DNA from: CAZOVB01 sp964583095
Lineage (GTDB): Bacteria; Planctomycetota; Phycisphaerae; SM23-33
Direction: 5' to 3'
NCBI GenBank assembly: GCA_964583095.1
Contig: CAZOVB010000127.1
Coordinates: 1 to 5,762 of the forward strand
Length of the DNA: 5,762 nt
In this document: positions 1 to 5,660 of the stretch, one piece after another
How positions within the stretch are numbered: position 1 is the first letter of the stretch
Layout: each line of letters starts with the position of its first letter
Notes under the pieces: model-generated
Seen by the model: the letters and a program-made list of their open reading frames with translations, nothing else
The model's database searches: none
What the model was told of the DNA's origin: nothing
Program-made: the position numbers and the translations under genes

Positions 1-56
1 GGCGCGGGCGGCGCCGGCGCGGCGAGGGCTTCGGGTTTTGGGGCGGTGGTGGTCAT
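1..56 (-). CDS. Possible N-terminus of a downstream gene, cut by the window edge
   Basis: An ATG at 56-54 on the minus strand opens a frame that stays open to the window edge and reads MTTTAPKPEALAAPAPPA. The Ala/Pro-rich, low-complexity start would suit a disordered N-terminal extension, but 18 codons in GC-rich DNA are weak evidence. A GGAGA sequence lies about 12 bases upstream, which is long for a ribosome binding site. It would follow ugd on the same strand after a 138-base gap in which I see no terminator or other gene. No function can be assigned. It may be no gene at all. Confidence 0.3.
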   Translation of the reverse strand, partial: MTTTAPKPEALAAPAPPA

Positions 57-194
57 GTGGGAAGGTCGTCTCCGGTGGCCGATTGAAGATCTTGCTGTGG
101 AGCTGAAGGTGCGGGCTGATTCGACTGTATGGGACTGAAGTTGATTGCGGAGTCCTTGGGCTGGATTGCAGTTGCTTGTGGCTTTATTGTGGCG

Positions 195-1577
195 TTATTG
201 AAGCGATTCAGGCTCGGCGGGGTTCTCTGGATGTAAACTCTTTCCTGCGGCGAGGTTGGGTGCTGCGCCCGGCACGCCGGGCCGCCCGATGCTGTAGTAG
301 GCAAAGCCCGCTTCGGCCAGGTCGGCCGGATCGTAAAGGTTGCGCCCATCGAGGATTACCGGCCTGGCCAATAGCGAGCGGACCAAGTCGATATCCGGGC
401 TGCGGAATTCCTGCCAGTCGGTCATTACCAGCAGCGCCTCTGCCCCGCGGCAGGTCTCATACATCTCTTTGCAATAGCATACCTTACCGTCAAGCTGCTC
501 GGCGGCCTTGCCCATCGCCTGGGGGTCATGAACGCAAACATCGGCCCCTGCTTGGGTTAGCCACTTCACCACGGAAAGCGCCGGGCTCATCCGCACATCG
601 TCCGTCCGGGCTTTGTACGCCAGCCCCCAAACCGCAAGTCTTGTCCCTTCAAGGTCTTGCCCCAGGACCCGATCGATCAACCGCTTGAAATACTCCGGCT
701 GAGACAGGTTCGCTTCGTGCGTTGCCCTGGCCAGACGCATATCACATCCGGCATTTGTCCCAAGTTGCACCAGGGCCTGGACATCCTTGGGGAAGCAGAA
801 CCCCCCGTAGCCGAGGCCCGGGAAGAGAAACGCGCTGCCGATCCGGCGATCAGACCCCACGCAACGTCTTACATCATCGACGTTTGCACCGTAGTGGTCG
901 CAGAGCTGTGCGATCTCGTTCATGAAGCTGATCCGCGCGGCGAGCATGCTGTTGGAGGCGTACTTGGCCATCTCGGCCGTGGCGGGGTCGGTGTAGATAA
1001 CTCTTTGGCTCTGACGCATATATGGCGCGTAGAGTCTGCCGACGGCCTTGCCGGCCTGGGGGTTTTCCGCCCCGATCACCACCCGGTCGGGCTTGGTGAA
1101 GTCTTCCAGGGCGTTGCCCTCTTTGAGGAACTCCGGGTTGGAGACGTAATCGATTGGAACGCGGGCATTTGCGCTCAGATACTCCTGCACCCGCCTGGCC
1201 GTCCCCACCGGGACGGTGGACTTCATGACCACGACTTTCGGGTCGGCTGCGTGTTCGGCAATCGCCTCGGCCACCGCATCCACCTGGGACATATCGACTG
1301 AGCCATCGGGCAGGGGCGGCGTGCCCACTGCGATGAAGATGATGTCGCCGGCTTCGATAGCCCCGGGCAGGTCGGTAGTGAAGTCCAGGCGGCCCGCCTG
1401 GATGTTTGCGGCGAGGAGCTCGTCGAGGCCCGACTCGTAGATGGGGCTTTTGCCTTGGGTTAGCATCTCCACCTTGGCCGGGTCGATGTCCACGCAGGTG
1501 ACAAAGCGCCCCGTGTCGCTGAGGCAGACGCCGGTAACCAGACCCACATAGCCGGTGCCGAGTACGGTAATTCGCAT
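195..1577 (-). CDS. ugd: UDP-glucose 6-dehydrogenase
   Basis: Cytoplasmic enzyme that oxidises UDP-glucose to UDP-glucuronate with two NAD+, supplying precursor for acidic exopolysaccharides. The 460-residue product is about the family's usual length. Seen in order: Rossmann NAD-binding motif GTGYVG (residues 7-12) and Asp30; VGTP (85-88); STVPVGT (120-126); NPEFLKEG (147-154); AEMAKYASNS with Lys205 and Asn209; the active-site segment GLGYGGFCFPKD (254-265) with catalytic Cys261 and Asp265; the C-terminal UDP-binding domain with GLAYKARTDDVR (318-329) and GRNLYDP (411-417). Two oddities: Phe260 stands before the catalytic Cys where Ser is usual, and the last ~30 residues are a Pro/Ala/Gly-rich tail. 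I chose the ATG at 1577 because the conserved fold begins there, six bases after a GGAGG; the frame stays open upstream to 1826. Other UDP-sugar dehydrogenases (WecC-like) or GDP-mannose dehydrogenase are less likely given the GGxCFPKD and TDDVR motifs. Confidence 0.96.
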   Translation of the reverse strand: MRITVLGTGYVGLVTGVCLSDTGRFVTCVDIDPAKVEMLTQGKSPIYESGLDELLAANIQAGRLDFTTDLPGAIEAGDIIFIAVGTPPLPDGSVDMSQVDAVAEAIAEHAADPKVVVMKSTVPVGTARRVQEYLSANARVPIDYVSNPEFLKEGNALEDFTKPDRVVIGAENPQAGKAVGRLYAPYMRQSQRVIYTDPATAEMAKYASNSMLAARISFMNEIAQLCDHYGANVDDVRRCVGSDRRIGSAFLFPGLGYGGFCFPKDVQALVQLGTNAGCDMRLARATHEANLSQPEYFKRLIDRVLGQDLEGTRLAVWGLAYKARTDDVRMSPALSVVKWLTQAGADVCVHDPQAMGKAAEQLDGKVCYCKEMYETCRGAEALLVMTDWQEFRSPDIDLVRSLLARPVILDGRNLYDPADLAEAGFAYYSIGRPGVPGAAPNLAAGKSLHPENPAEPESLQ

Positions 1578-1583
1578 GTCAAT

Positions 1584-1588
1584 CCTCC
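1584..1588 (-). promoter_or_regulatory. Ribosome binding site of ugd that decides the start
   Basis: GGAGG on the minus strand, six bases before the ATG at 1577. It supports the internal ATG over the GTG at 1826, whose extra 83 codons read as low-complexity sequence without family homology. Confidence 0.8.
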
Positions 1589-1814
1589 GAATATTCCAGG
1601 GGTTGGCCCGGGCGGGTGGCCTGCGGGCTGCGGGGGGAGGACTCCGTTCCTGCCCGTGGTCAGTTCGAACATCATGCTGTTGGCGGGAGTGGAGCGTTGA
1701 GGGGGGTCGCGCTTGTCCGGGCGCGGAGGCCGGGGAGGGCAAGGCACGCCAGGGGTGGTGGGCTGCATGAACGCAACCCAAATCCTTGGCAGCATTTACC
1801 TTAAGATGAACCCT

Positions 1815-1854
1815 CCTGCCGCCCACCGGTTCTCTCGATCCGGCGGACGGCAGG
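1815..1854 (-). ncRNA. 15-bp hairpin that pairs fully only as minus-strand RNA
   Basis: Bases 1840-1854 pair with 1815-1829 around a 10-base loop. Read as minus-strand RNA the stem has 15 consecutive pairs, 13 Watson-Crick and two G-U wobbles; in plus-strand RNA the same two positions are A-C mismatches. That asymmetry suggests, without proving, a structure working in a transcript running towards ugd. It sits about 240 bases before the ugd start. No U-tract follows, so it is not a classical intrinsic terminator. It could be part of a ugd leader, an independent small RNA, or a 3' structure of the upstream operon. Confidence 0.45.
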
Positions 1855-1884
1855 CGGTCTGAATGTTGGCTGGCCTGGCCCGCG

Positions 1885-1895
1885 GTACTCAGTAC
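1885..1895. promoter_or_regulatory. 11-bp palindrome (GTACT-C-AGTAC)
   Basis: Perfect 5-bp arms around one central base. The loop would be too short for a stable RNA hairpin, so if functional it is more likely a small protein-binding site. A palindrome of this length can arise by chance; no regulator is identified. Confidence 0.2.
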
Positions 1896-1912
1896 ATATC
1901 GTGGGGTAGGTC

Positions 1913-1968
1913 AGCCGATTCCGGCTTCTCGCGACGCGGCTCCACTCCCATGGGTTTGCGTCGTCGAG
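1913..1968 (-). ncRNA. Two abutting hairpins, possible structured RNA core
   Basis: On the minus strand a 10-bp stem (1958-1968 with 1928-1937, one unpaired base at 1964) encloses a 20-base loop that contains the palindrome CCCATGGG. One base later a second hairpin forms (1922-1926 with 1913-1917) with a 4-base loop. Two helices separated by a single base could stack coaxially, as in compact structured RNAs. I do not recognise a known riboswitch family. Some pairing is expected by chance in GC-rich DNA. Confidence 0.35.
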
Positions 1969-1988
1969 ATGTGGAATCAAGGGGGCAG

Positions 1989-2030
1989 CGGCCGGCCCGG
2001 CCAAAGGAGGGTAAAGCACCGGGCCGGCCG
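1989..2030 (-). terminator. 12-bp GC hairpin after the three-gene overlapping operon
   Basis: Bases 1989-2000 and 2019-2030 form a perfect 12-bp inverted repeat around an 18-base loop, about 60 bases past the stop codon at 2090. It could end or stabilise the upstream transcript. No run of T follows on the minus strand, so it is not a textbook Rho-independent terminator. Confidence 0.4.
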
Positions 2031-2089
2031 TGAGGGAACTCGCTACGTCTTGTTTCTACCTTTCTTTCTAACTCTTGCGTCTGCGGGCG

Positions 2090-2941
2090 TCAGGCTCTTG
2101 CCCATCGTCTCTTTATGCACACGCCGCCCAGAACCGCCAGGGCGGGCAAGGCCACGGGGGCCACCGGAAGCGCGGGCGCCGCGTCGTTGATGATCAGGTC
2201 TCTATTCTGCAAGACCACACTCGATGCTGACTCTGAGGGCGATGAAAGGGTGCCATTGCCTGTGTTTATGGCGAAGATCTCATCGGCGCCGGTGTCGATA
2301 CCAATCAACTCGCCGTCGACGAAGGCCAGCTGATACTTGCTGGGCATATCGCTCTTAATGTCTGTGATCGCCGGGCTGCTTTGGTTCAGGTCGATGCTGA
2401 AGAACTTGTCGGCCCCGCCGTTTACAATTGAGCCTGAGGCGTAGAGCACGCCGTCGGAACGAATGGCGATATCACCGTAATCGCAGCGATAGTCCGTGTA
2501 TGTGCCCAGGCTTGCTTTCTCATTGATCGTCCCGGACCCACCAAACGTCACCTTCCGCAGTTCACCGGTGCCCTGGACGAAGTAGTAGTACGCTTCTTGA
2601 TAGACAGCTCCGCTGGCGATGTTGTGGCCCAGGTCGCCAAGGAACGTATTGGTCCCGGCGTCGACATCGTAGACGTATAAGTCACCGGGAAACGAAGTGT
2701 AGTAGACGCGACGGTTCGATGCATCCAGGGCCAGGCCGTTGCCGGACCATTGCTGGCCGGTCAAGGCACTAGCAACGTCGTAGATCTTCCAGGCAGCGCC
2801 AGTCTCTGCATCGATTTCGTAGATCCCGCCGGGATTGTTCCCGTCGGCGGAATGGATGCCCAGGAACTTGCCTGCCTGGGCGGAGCAGGCCGCGAGGGTC
2901 AGAGCCAGAATCAAGGCCGTCAGTGTATTTCGCAGCTTCAT
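2090..2941 (-). CDS. Secreted beta-propeller-like protein with degenerate C-terminal sorting signal
   Basis: 283 residues. The N-terminus has a signal peptide with two readings: a lipobox LAAC with Cys19, or signal peptidase I cleavage after AQA (21-23). The body has repeated short units typical of beta-propeller blades: GIYEIDAETG (39-48), LYVYDVDAGT (88-97), FFSIDLNQSS (180-189) and EIFAINTGNG (221-230). The C-terminus has PVALPALAVLGGVCIKRR (262-279), resembling the tags of its neighbours but without a clean VPLPP. Its ATG overlaps the preceding gene's TAA by one base (TAATG), implying translational coupling; an AGGA lies about nine bases before the start. It is the last gene of the overlapping trio. 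Role inferred: surface-exposed or periplasmic structural or binding protein. No catalytic motif seen; the exact propeller family is not identified. Confidence 0.85.
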   Translation of the reverse strand: MKLRNTLTALILALTLAACSAQAGKFLGIHSADGNNPGGIYEIDAETGAAWKIYDVASALTGQQWSGNGLALDASNRRVYYTSFPGDLYVYDVDAGTNTFLGDLGHNIASGAVYQEAYYYFVQGTGELRKVTFGGSGTINEKASLGTYTDYRCDYGDIAIRSDGVLYASGSIVNGGADKFFSIDLNQSSPAITDIKSDMPSKYQLAFVDGELIGIDTGADEIFAINTGNGTLSSPSESASSVVLQNRDLIINDAAPALPVAPVALPALAVLGGVCIKRRWARA

Positions 2942-3636
2942 TATTCGGAGTCCTTCCGTAAGATGTGATTTCTAAACCGCCTTCGGATTGCCAGGACCCC
3001 CAGCATTCCCACCACCGGCCAGGCGGCTGGTGGAAGCGGCAGGACGTGGCCGGAGACCAGCGTGCCAAGTGGCATCTCGATACGGGAGTACGTCTCTACC
3101 TGGTCATCGGGTTCGCCTTCGTACCAATAGGCGGTGCCGGGCAGCGGGATGTTGGCCGGGATCAGCAGATCCTGCGATAGTGTTCCCCGGAGGAACTCAC
3201 TGAAGCTTTCTGCATCGAAGTTTTTGTACAAGCCATCGGCGGGATCTTTGTACTTCACGCCGCCGGGAGGCTCTTCGGGTACGAACCATGGGGAATCATC
3301 AATCTGATCGCCGGGCTTCAATCCTTCGCCGTCCTCGTAAGGGCCCCACGGCTGGAGCACCATGTGGAACGGATGGTCGAAAACGATCTCGTAATCGACG
3401 AATGTATCTTCCGGGACTTCCAGGGGCGGCTCGAAGTCCACCACCAACTTCCACTCGGCGTTGCGGTAGGTGGTGCAGACCACGGCATCGTGCCATTGAT
3501 CGTTGATCTTGACCTGCCAACGGCCCGTGCCCCTGGCCGTATCCGCTCCCGCCGGCAAAACTGCCGACAGAATCGGCAAGAGGCCAAAGAGCCATAGGCC
3601 CAGGCCATGCCGTAATCCTGTCCAGCTTCGTTTCAC
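2941..3636 (-). CDS. VPLPA-CTERM-type exosortase substrate, unknown ectodomain
   Basis: 231 residues. A signal peptide spans about 1-31 (basic start, hydrophobic 11-28, probable cleavage after PAGA). The ectodomain (32-197) is acidic, rich in Trp, Tyr and Pro, with a single Cys (54); I do not recognise it. The tail is LPLPPAAW (199-206), a hydrophobic segment to 217, then RRRFR (218-222), matching the VPLPA-CTERM sorting plan (motif, membrane segment, basic anchor) with Leu replacing the first Val. The start is GTG at 3636, sharing the four bases GTGA with the upstream stop; GAGGAG lies inside the upstream gene nine bases before it. The product is presumably exported, recognised by an exosortase encoded elsewhere, and retained at or released from the surface. 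Confident as a gene and as a sorting substrate; ectodomain function unknown. Confidence 0.9.
   Translation of the reverse strand: MKRSWTGLRHGLGLWLFGLLPILSAVLPAGADTARGTGRWQVKINDQWHDAVVCTTYRNAEWKLVVDFEPPLEVPEDTFVDYEIVFDHPFHMVLQPWGPYEDGEGLKPGDQIDDSPWFVPEEPPGGVKYKDPADGLYKNFDAESFSEFLRGTLSQDLLIPANIPLPGTAYWYEGEPDDQVETYSRIEMPLGTLVSGHVLPLPPAAWPVVGMLGVLAIRRRFRNHILRKDSE
2999..3041. repeat. 43-base direct repeat, copy 1 (sorting-tag coding segment)
   Basis: Matches 3691-3733 at 41 of 43 bases, including an identical run of 28. It encodes the motif and first half of the membrane segment in the gene at 2941-3636. Both copies are in the same reading frame of their genes. Confidence 0.9.
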
Positions 3637-4478
3637 GACCCTTGGCTCCTCACCTGTCGATCACGACGAAGCTTTCCAAGCCCGATCAGTCCCAGCATTC
3701 CCACCACCGGCCAGGCGGTTGGGGGAAGCGGCACGAGGGTGATGGTGGCGGAAAGGCCGTTGTAAATCGATCCTGACATCACAGTCGGGGTCGGGTCGTT
3801 GCTGGAATCCAGATTGTCGGCACTGAACAACTGCCACATACCGTCGAAGCTGGTATCGTAGGTCTTGGTACCCGGGCTCGGGTCGTAGGCTTGGCCGTCA
3901 AGGTCAGCGAAGGCAGCCGTCAGGGAGTCTCCGACCTCTGGGGTCCATCCAATCGCCAGACCGTCGGTTCTGCCATACGCCCAGCCCCACTGGGCCGCGA
4001 CAGCGTCTGATCCGGCGAACAGGTCGTCGGAATACTCGTCCTGGAATTGCCCGTCGTAGTCGTCGGTTGCCTCGATGGTCAAAGAACTCGACGAGGTTGT
4101 CGAGAAGAGCATTTCCGCATAGCTCATCGAACCTGAGATGTTCCGATCGAAGCGCCCGTGAACGACGAACAGACCCACCTTCTGATCCTGGGTGCTTTCC
4201 ACGAGGAACAGATGCGAGGCCGGGTGGAACAGATTGCTGTTATCGACGACATCGGGGTCCCCGACGAATCTTTCATCCCACGTAACGCCGCCGCCGTTTT
4301 CCAGGCTGTCATCGCCATCGTATCCGTAGAAGTCGTGAAGGCTCTTCTCTGTCGTGAAAGCTTCTACGGTCCAGCGGCTCCCGCCCAGGTCCACGCGGTA
4401 GTGTCTGCCCGCTTGGGCGGGCAAGGCCAGGGCGAGGGTGGCCAGGAGGGCCAGGGTTGTCTTATGGATTGTCTTCAC
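3633..4478 (-). CDS. VPLPA-CTERM-type exosortase substrate, unknown ectodomain
   Basis: 281 residues. A clear signal peptide covers 1-23 (Lys2, Lys6, hydrophobic 8-19, cleavage after AQA). The ectodomain (24-247) is acidic, Asp/Ser/Gly-rich, without Cys, and has no motif I recognise. The C-terminal tag is VPLPPTAW (249-256), a hydrophobic stretch to 267, then KLRRDR (269-274). The start is GTG at 4478, supported by GGAGG six bases upstream and by the signal peptide beginning there. It is first of three overlapping genes: its TGA shares GTGA with the next start. The 160-base gap to the gene before it holds a hairpin (4559-4592), so a promoter may lie between that hairpin and the start, though none is obvious. 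Likely an exported surface or matrix protein sorted by an exosortase. A real gene with high confidence; the biological role is not determinable here. Confidence 0.92.
   Translation of the reverse strand: MKTIHKTTLALLATLALALPAQAGRHYRVDLGGSRWTVEAFTTEKSLHDFYGYDGDDSLENGGGVTWDERFVGDPDVVDNSNLFHPASHLFLVESTQDQKVGLFVVHGRFDRNISGSMSYAEMLFSTTSSSSLTIEATDDYDGQFQDEYSDDLFAGSDAVAAQWGWAYGRTDGLAIGWTPEVGDSLTAAFADLDGQAYDPSPGTKTYDTSFDGMWQLFSADNLDSSNDPTPTVMSGSIYNGLSATITLVPLPPTAWPVVGMLGLIGLGKLRRDRQVRSQGS
3691..3733. repeat. 43-base direct repeat, copy 2 (sorting-tag coding segment)
   Basis: Partner of 2999-3041, 692 bases away, with two mismatches (3719 and 3723). It encodes the tag of the gene at 3633-4478. The rest of the two genes shows no comparable DNA similarity. 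Confidence 0.9.
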
Positions 4479-4484
4479 GCGCTT

Positions 4485-4489
4485 CCTCC
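4485..4489 (-). promoter_or_regulatory. Ribosome binding site for the GTG-initiated gene at 4478
   Basis: GGAGG on the minus strand, six bases before the GTG. It confirms the non-ATG start, with the signal peptide beginning directly after it. Confidence 0.8.
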
Positions 4490-4558
4490 GGGGGCGGGGC
4501 TACTGAGATTCGATGCGGGATGCAGGGTTGATTGCGTTCTGTCGGGCGCCGAGGCGTG

Positions 4559-4592
4559 TCCCGGCGGCTGGGGGTTGGCCCGGCCGCCGGGA
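4559..4592 (-). terminator. GC-rich hairpin between two sorting-substrate genes
   Basis: Bases 4559-4568 and 4583-4592 form a perfect 10-bp inverted repeat; after one mismatch the loop can add three more pairs (70-72 with 79-81 of the 45xx numbering). It lies about 46 bases past the stop of the gene at 4639-5520 and 80 bases before the next start. No T-run follows, so it may act as a transcript-end stabiliser or attenuating structure rather than a classical terminator. Confidence 0.45.
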
Positions 4593-4638
4593 ACGCGCCC
4601 CGTTGTCGTGCCATTCGATCTATGGCCGATGGTTTACC

Positions 4639-5520
4639 TTAGAGACTCCGGGCCTTGCGGCGACTCCGCCACTTCTTGAGCCCGATCACGCCAAGCAGGC
4701 CAATGGCCGGGAAGGCCGCGGGGGGAAGGGGGACGACAGCAAACGTACTTGGTGAAAAGCTATCAGGAACCACATTGCCCTCCCCATCAACAGTCTTGAG
4801 GTGATCCTTATTTGTGTATGCCCAGTTGTCCATGTTTAAGGCCAGGTCGAACGAATAGAAACCCTGATTGGCTGGACTGGTCTGGTTCTCCGTTAACTCA
4901 AACACTCCAGAGAAGCTTCCGGTCACACTCGTGGGGTGATTTGTCGACTTTATGACGCCGGGAGAGAGCTGAACGCCTTCAAGCCCAGATGCAGTCAAGG
5001 ATAGTTCGTACTCATGATATATTCCTGCGTCGTTAACATTGTCATAGACACTTAACCGAGAAACATCTTCTGCAGTGTTTGCACTTTGTCCAATGACATT
5101 GAGGTTGTATTCGGTGTAATATGTTCCATTATAATTGGAGAATCCCATTGAGATTTCCGTGTCCGTAGAACCGTCACTATCGTACAACTGAACAAAACCA
5201 ACCCCGGTGTTGCCCGTTGTGTTTCCATAGCCGGCTCGGCCAAGTGTGTCAATGGTATACCACCAGGAGCCCATGATTACATTGCGATCCGAATTGCCTT
5301 GGTAGTCCTTTCGTATAACCACAGCGAGGTCGCGATCAGTAACGGCAATCGTTTCTGTTGAATTTTCGCCAGCTTTGGCATCTTCCAAGCTACCATATCG
5401 ATAGATTGTTCCGCTATATCCAAACCTATCGGTATCGACAAGGCCTGCACTACCTGCCAAAGAGTATGACGCCATAGCGCCTACCAACGAAATTGCTAAC
5501 AGCGTTCTTGATTTCAACAT
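4639..5520 (-). CDS. VPLPA-CTERM-type exosortase substrate with AT-rich ectodomain
   Basis: 293 residues. The signal peptide is about 1-25 (Lys3, Arg5, hydrophobic 7-16, cleavage after SLA or GSA). The ectodomain (26-260) is rich in Asn, Thr, Tyr, Ser and Gly, has no Cys, and is likely beta-strand-rich; no family recognised. The tail is VPLPPAAF (263-270), hydrophobic to 281, then KKWRSRRKAR (282-291). ATG at 5520 follows GGAG by six bases. Composition is odd: a hand count of 4981-5160 gives about 39% G+C, while 4681-4740, encoding the tag, is about 73%. Third-position G/C is 9 of 21 for residues 125-145 but 26 of 31 for residues 263-293. This suggests an ectodomain of different origin joined to a resident sorting tag, though Pro/Ala/Gly content accounts for part of the overall G+C rise. 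It stands apart from its neighbours, with gaps of 160 and 140 bases. Confidence 0.92.
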   Translation of the reverse strand: MLKSRTLLAISLVGAMASYSLAGSAGLVDTDRFGYSGTIYRYGSLEDAKAGENSTETIAVTDRDLAVVIRKDYQGNSDRNVIMGSWWYTIDTLGRAGYGNTTGNTGVGFVQLYDSDGSTDTEISMGFSNYNGTYYTEYNLNVIGQSANTAEDVSRLSVYDNVNDAGIYHEYELSLTASGLEGVQLSPGVIKSTNHPTSVTGSFSGVFELTENQTSPANQGFYSFDLALNMDNWAYTNKDHLKTVDGEGNVVPDSFSPSTFAVVPLPPAAFPAIGLLGVIGLKKWRSRRKARSL

Positions 5521-5526
5521 TCTTCT

Positions 5527-5530
5527 CTCC
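5527..5530 (-). promoter_or_regulatory. Ribosome binding site of the gene at 4639-5520
   Basis: Purine-rich AAGGAGAGAAGA directly precedes the ATG at 5520, with GGAG six bases from the start. It supports this start, which also begins the signal peptide. Confidence 0.75.
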
Positions 5531-5633
5531 TTTTCTGTGTCTCAATAACCTAACACAACGTTCTGATGTCTTGACCTGGAATCACGTTTCCGGGTCGGAT
5601 GTGTCATAAGGTCGGGTGGTGGTCGGGTTGTAT

Positions 5634-5649
5634 GCCCCGGGGACGGGGC
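5634..5649 (-). terminator. Short GC hairpin after the rightmost partial gene
   Basis: A 6-bp perfect GC stem (5634-5639 with 5644-5649) and 4-base loop, 11 bases past the stop of the partial gene. No T-run follows on the minus strand. It could be a weak transcript-end structure; the stem is short and may be chance. Confidence 0.3.
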
Positions 5650-5660
5650 TTGTATAAGGC

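Larger units (their letters stand above)
1578..2089 (-). other. 512-base gene-free leader/intergenic region rich in inverted repeats
   Basis: This gap between the beta-propeller-like gene and ugd holds no frame with convincing coding character on either strand. Just after the upstream stop comes a purine-rich minus-strand stretch (about 2045-2075). A series of inverted repeats follows between 1815 and 2030, listed separately. Bases 1589-1814, nearest ugd, are GC-rich and show no motif I recognise apart from the ugd ribosome binding site. I found no convincing sigma-70 or sigma-54 promoter by eye, although a ugd promoter probably lies here given the distance. Confidence 0.6.

Noticed and set aside
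53..349. 98-codon minus-strand frame overlapping the end of ugd
   Set aside because: It overlaps conserved ugd coding sequence in another frame and has no signal, motif or ribosome binding site.
657..1301. 214-codon plus-strand frame antisense to ugd
   Set aside because: A shadow of the well-supported ugd gene; long antisense frames are common in GC-rich genes.
1578..1826. N-terminal extension of the ugd frame to a GTG at 1826
   Set aside because: The extra residues are low-complexity and unlike the family; the Rossmann motif begins right after the ATG at 1577, which has a well-spaced GGAGG.
1947..1962. Minus-strand sequence resembling the GACGCAAAGCC part of a c-di-GMP-I (GEMM) riboswitch
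   Set aside because: The similarity is limited to one short segment. The other half of the core (GCAAACC with its GNRA-capped stem upstream) and the expected downstream receptor region are not seen.
1801..2019. 72-codon minus-strand frame in the gap upstream of ugd
   Set aside because: Composition looks random, no recognisable domain, and it runs through several inverted repeats; probably chance in GC-rich DNA.
4603..4613. TGGCAC on the minus strand as the -24 element of a sigma-54 promoter (sigma-54 control is known for some PEP-CTERM genes)
   Set aside because: The expected -12 element (TTGCA-like) is missing at the right spacing.
4158..4679. 173-codon plus-strand frame across the 5' end of the gene at 3633-4478 and the following gap
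   Set aside because: Antisense to a signal-peptide-bearing gene and crosses a hairpin; no domain or translation signal.
5521..5660. Possible sigma-70 promoter upstream of the gene at 4639-5520
   Set aside because: The best candidate boxes match consensus only about half; not enough to annotate.
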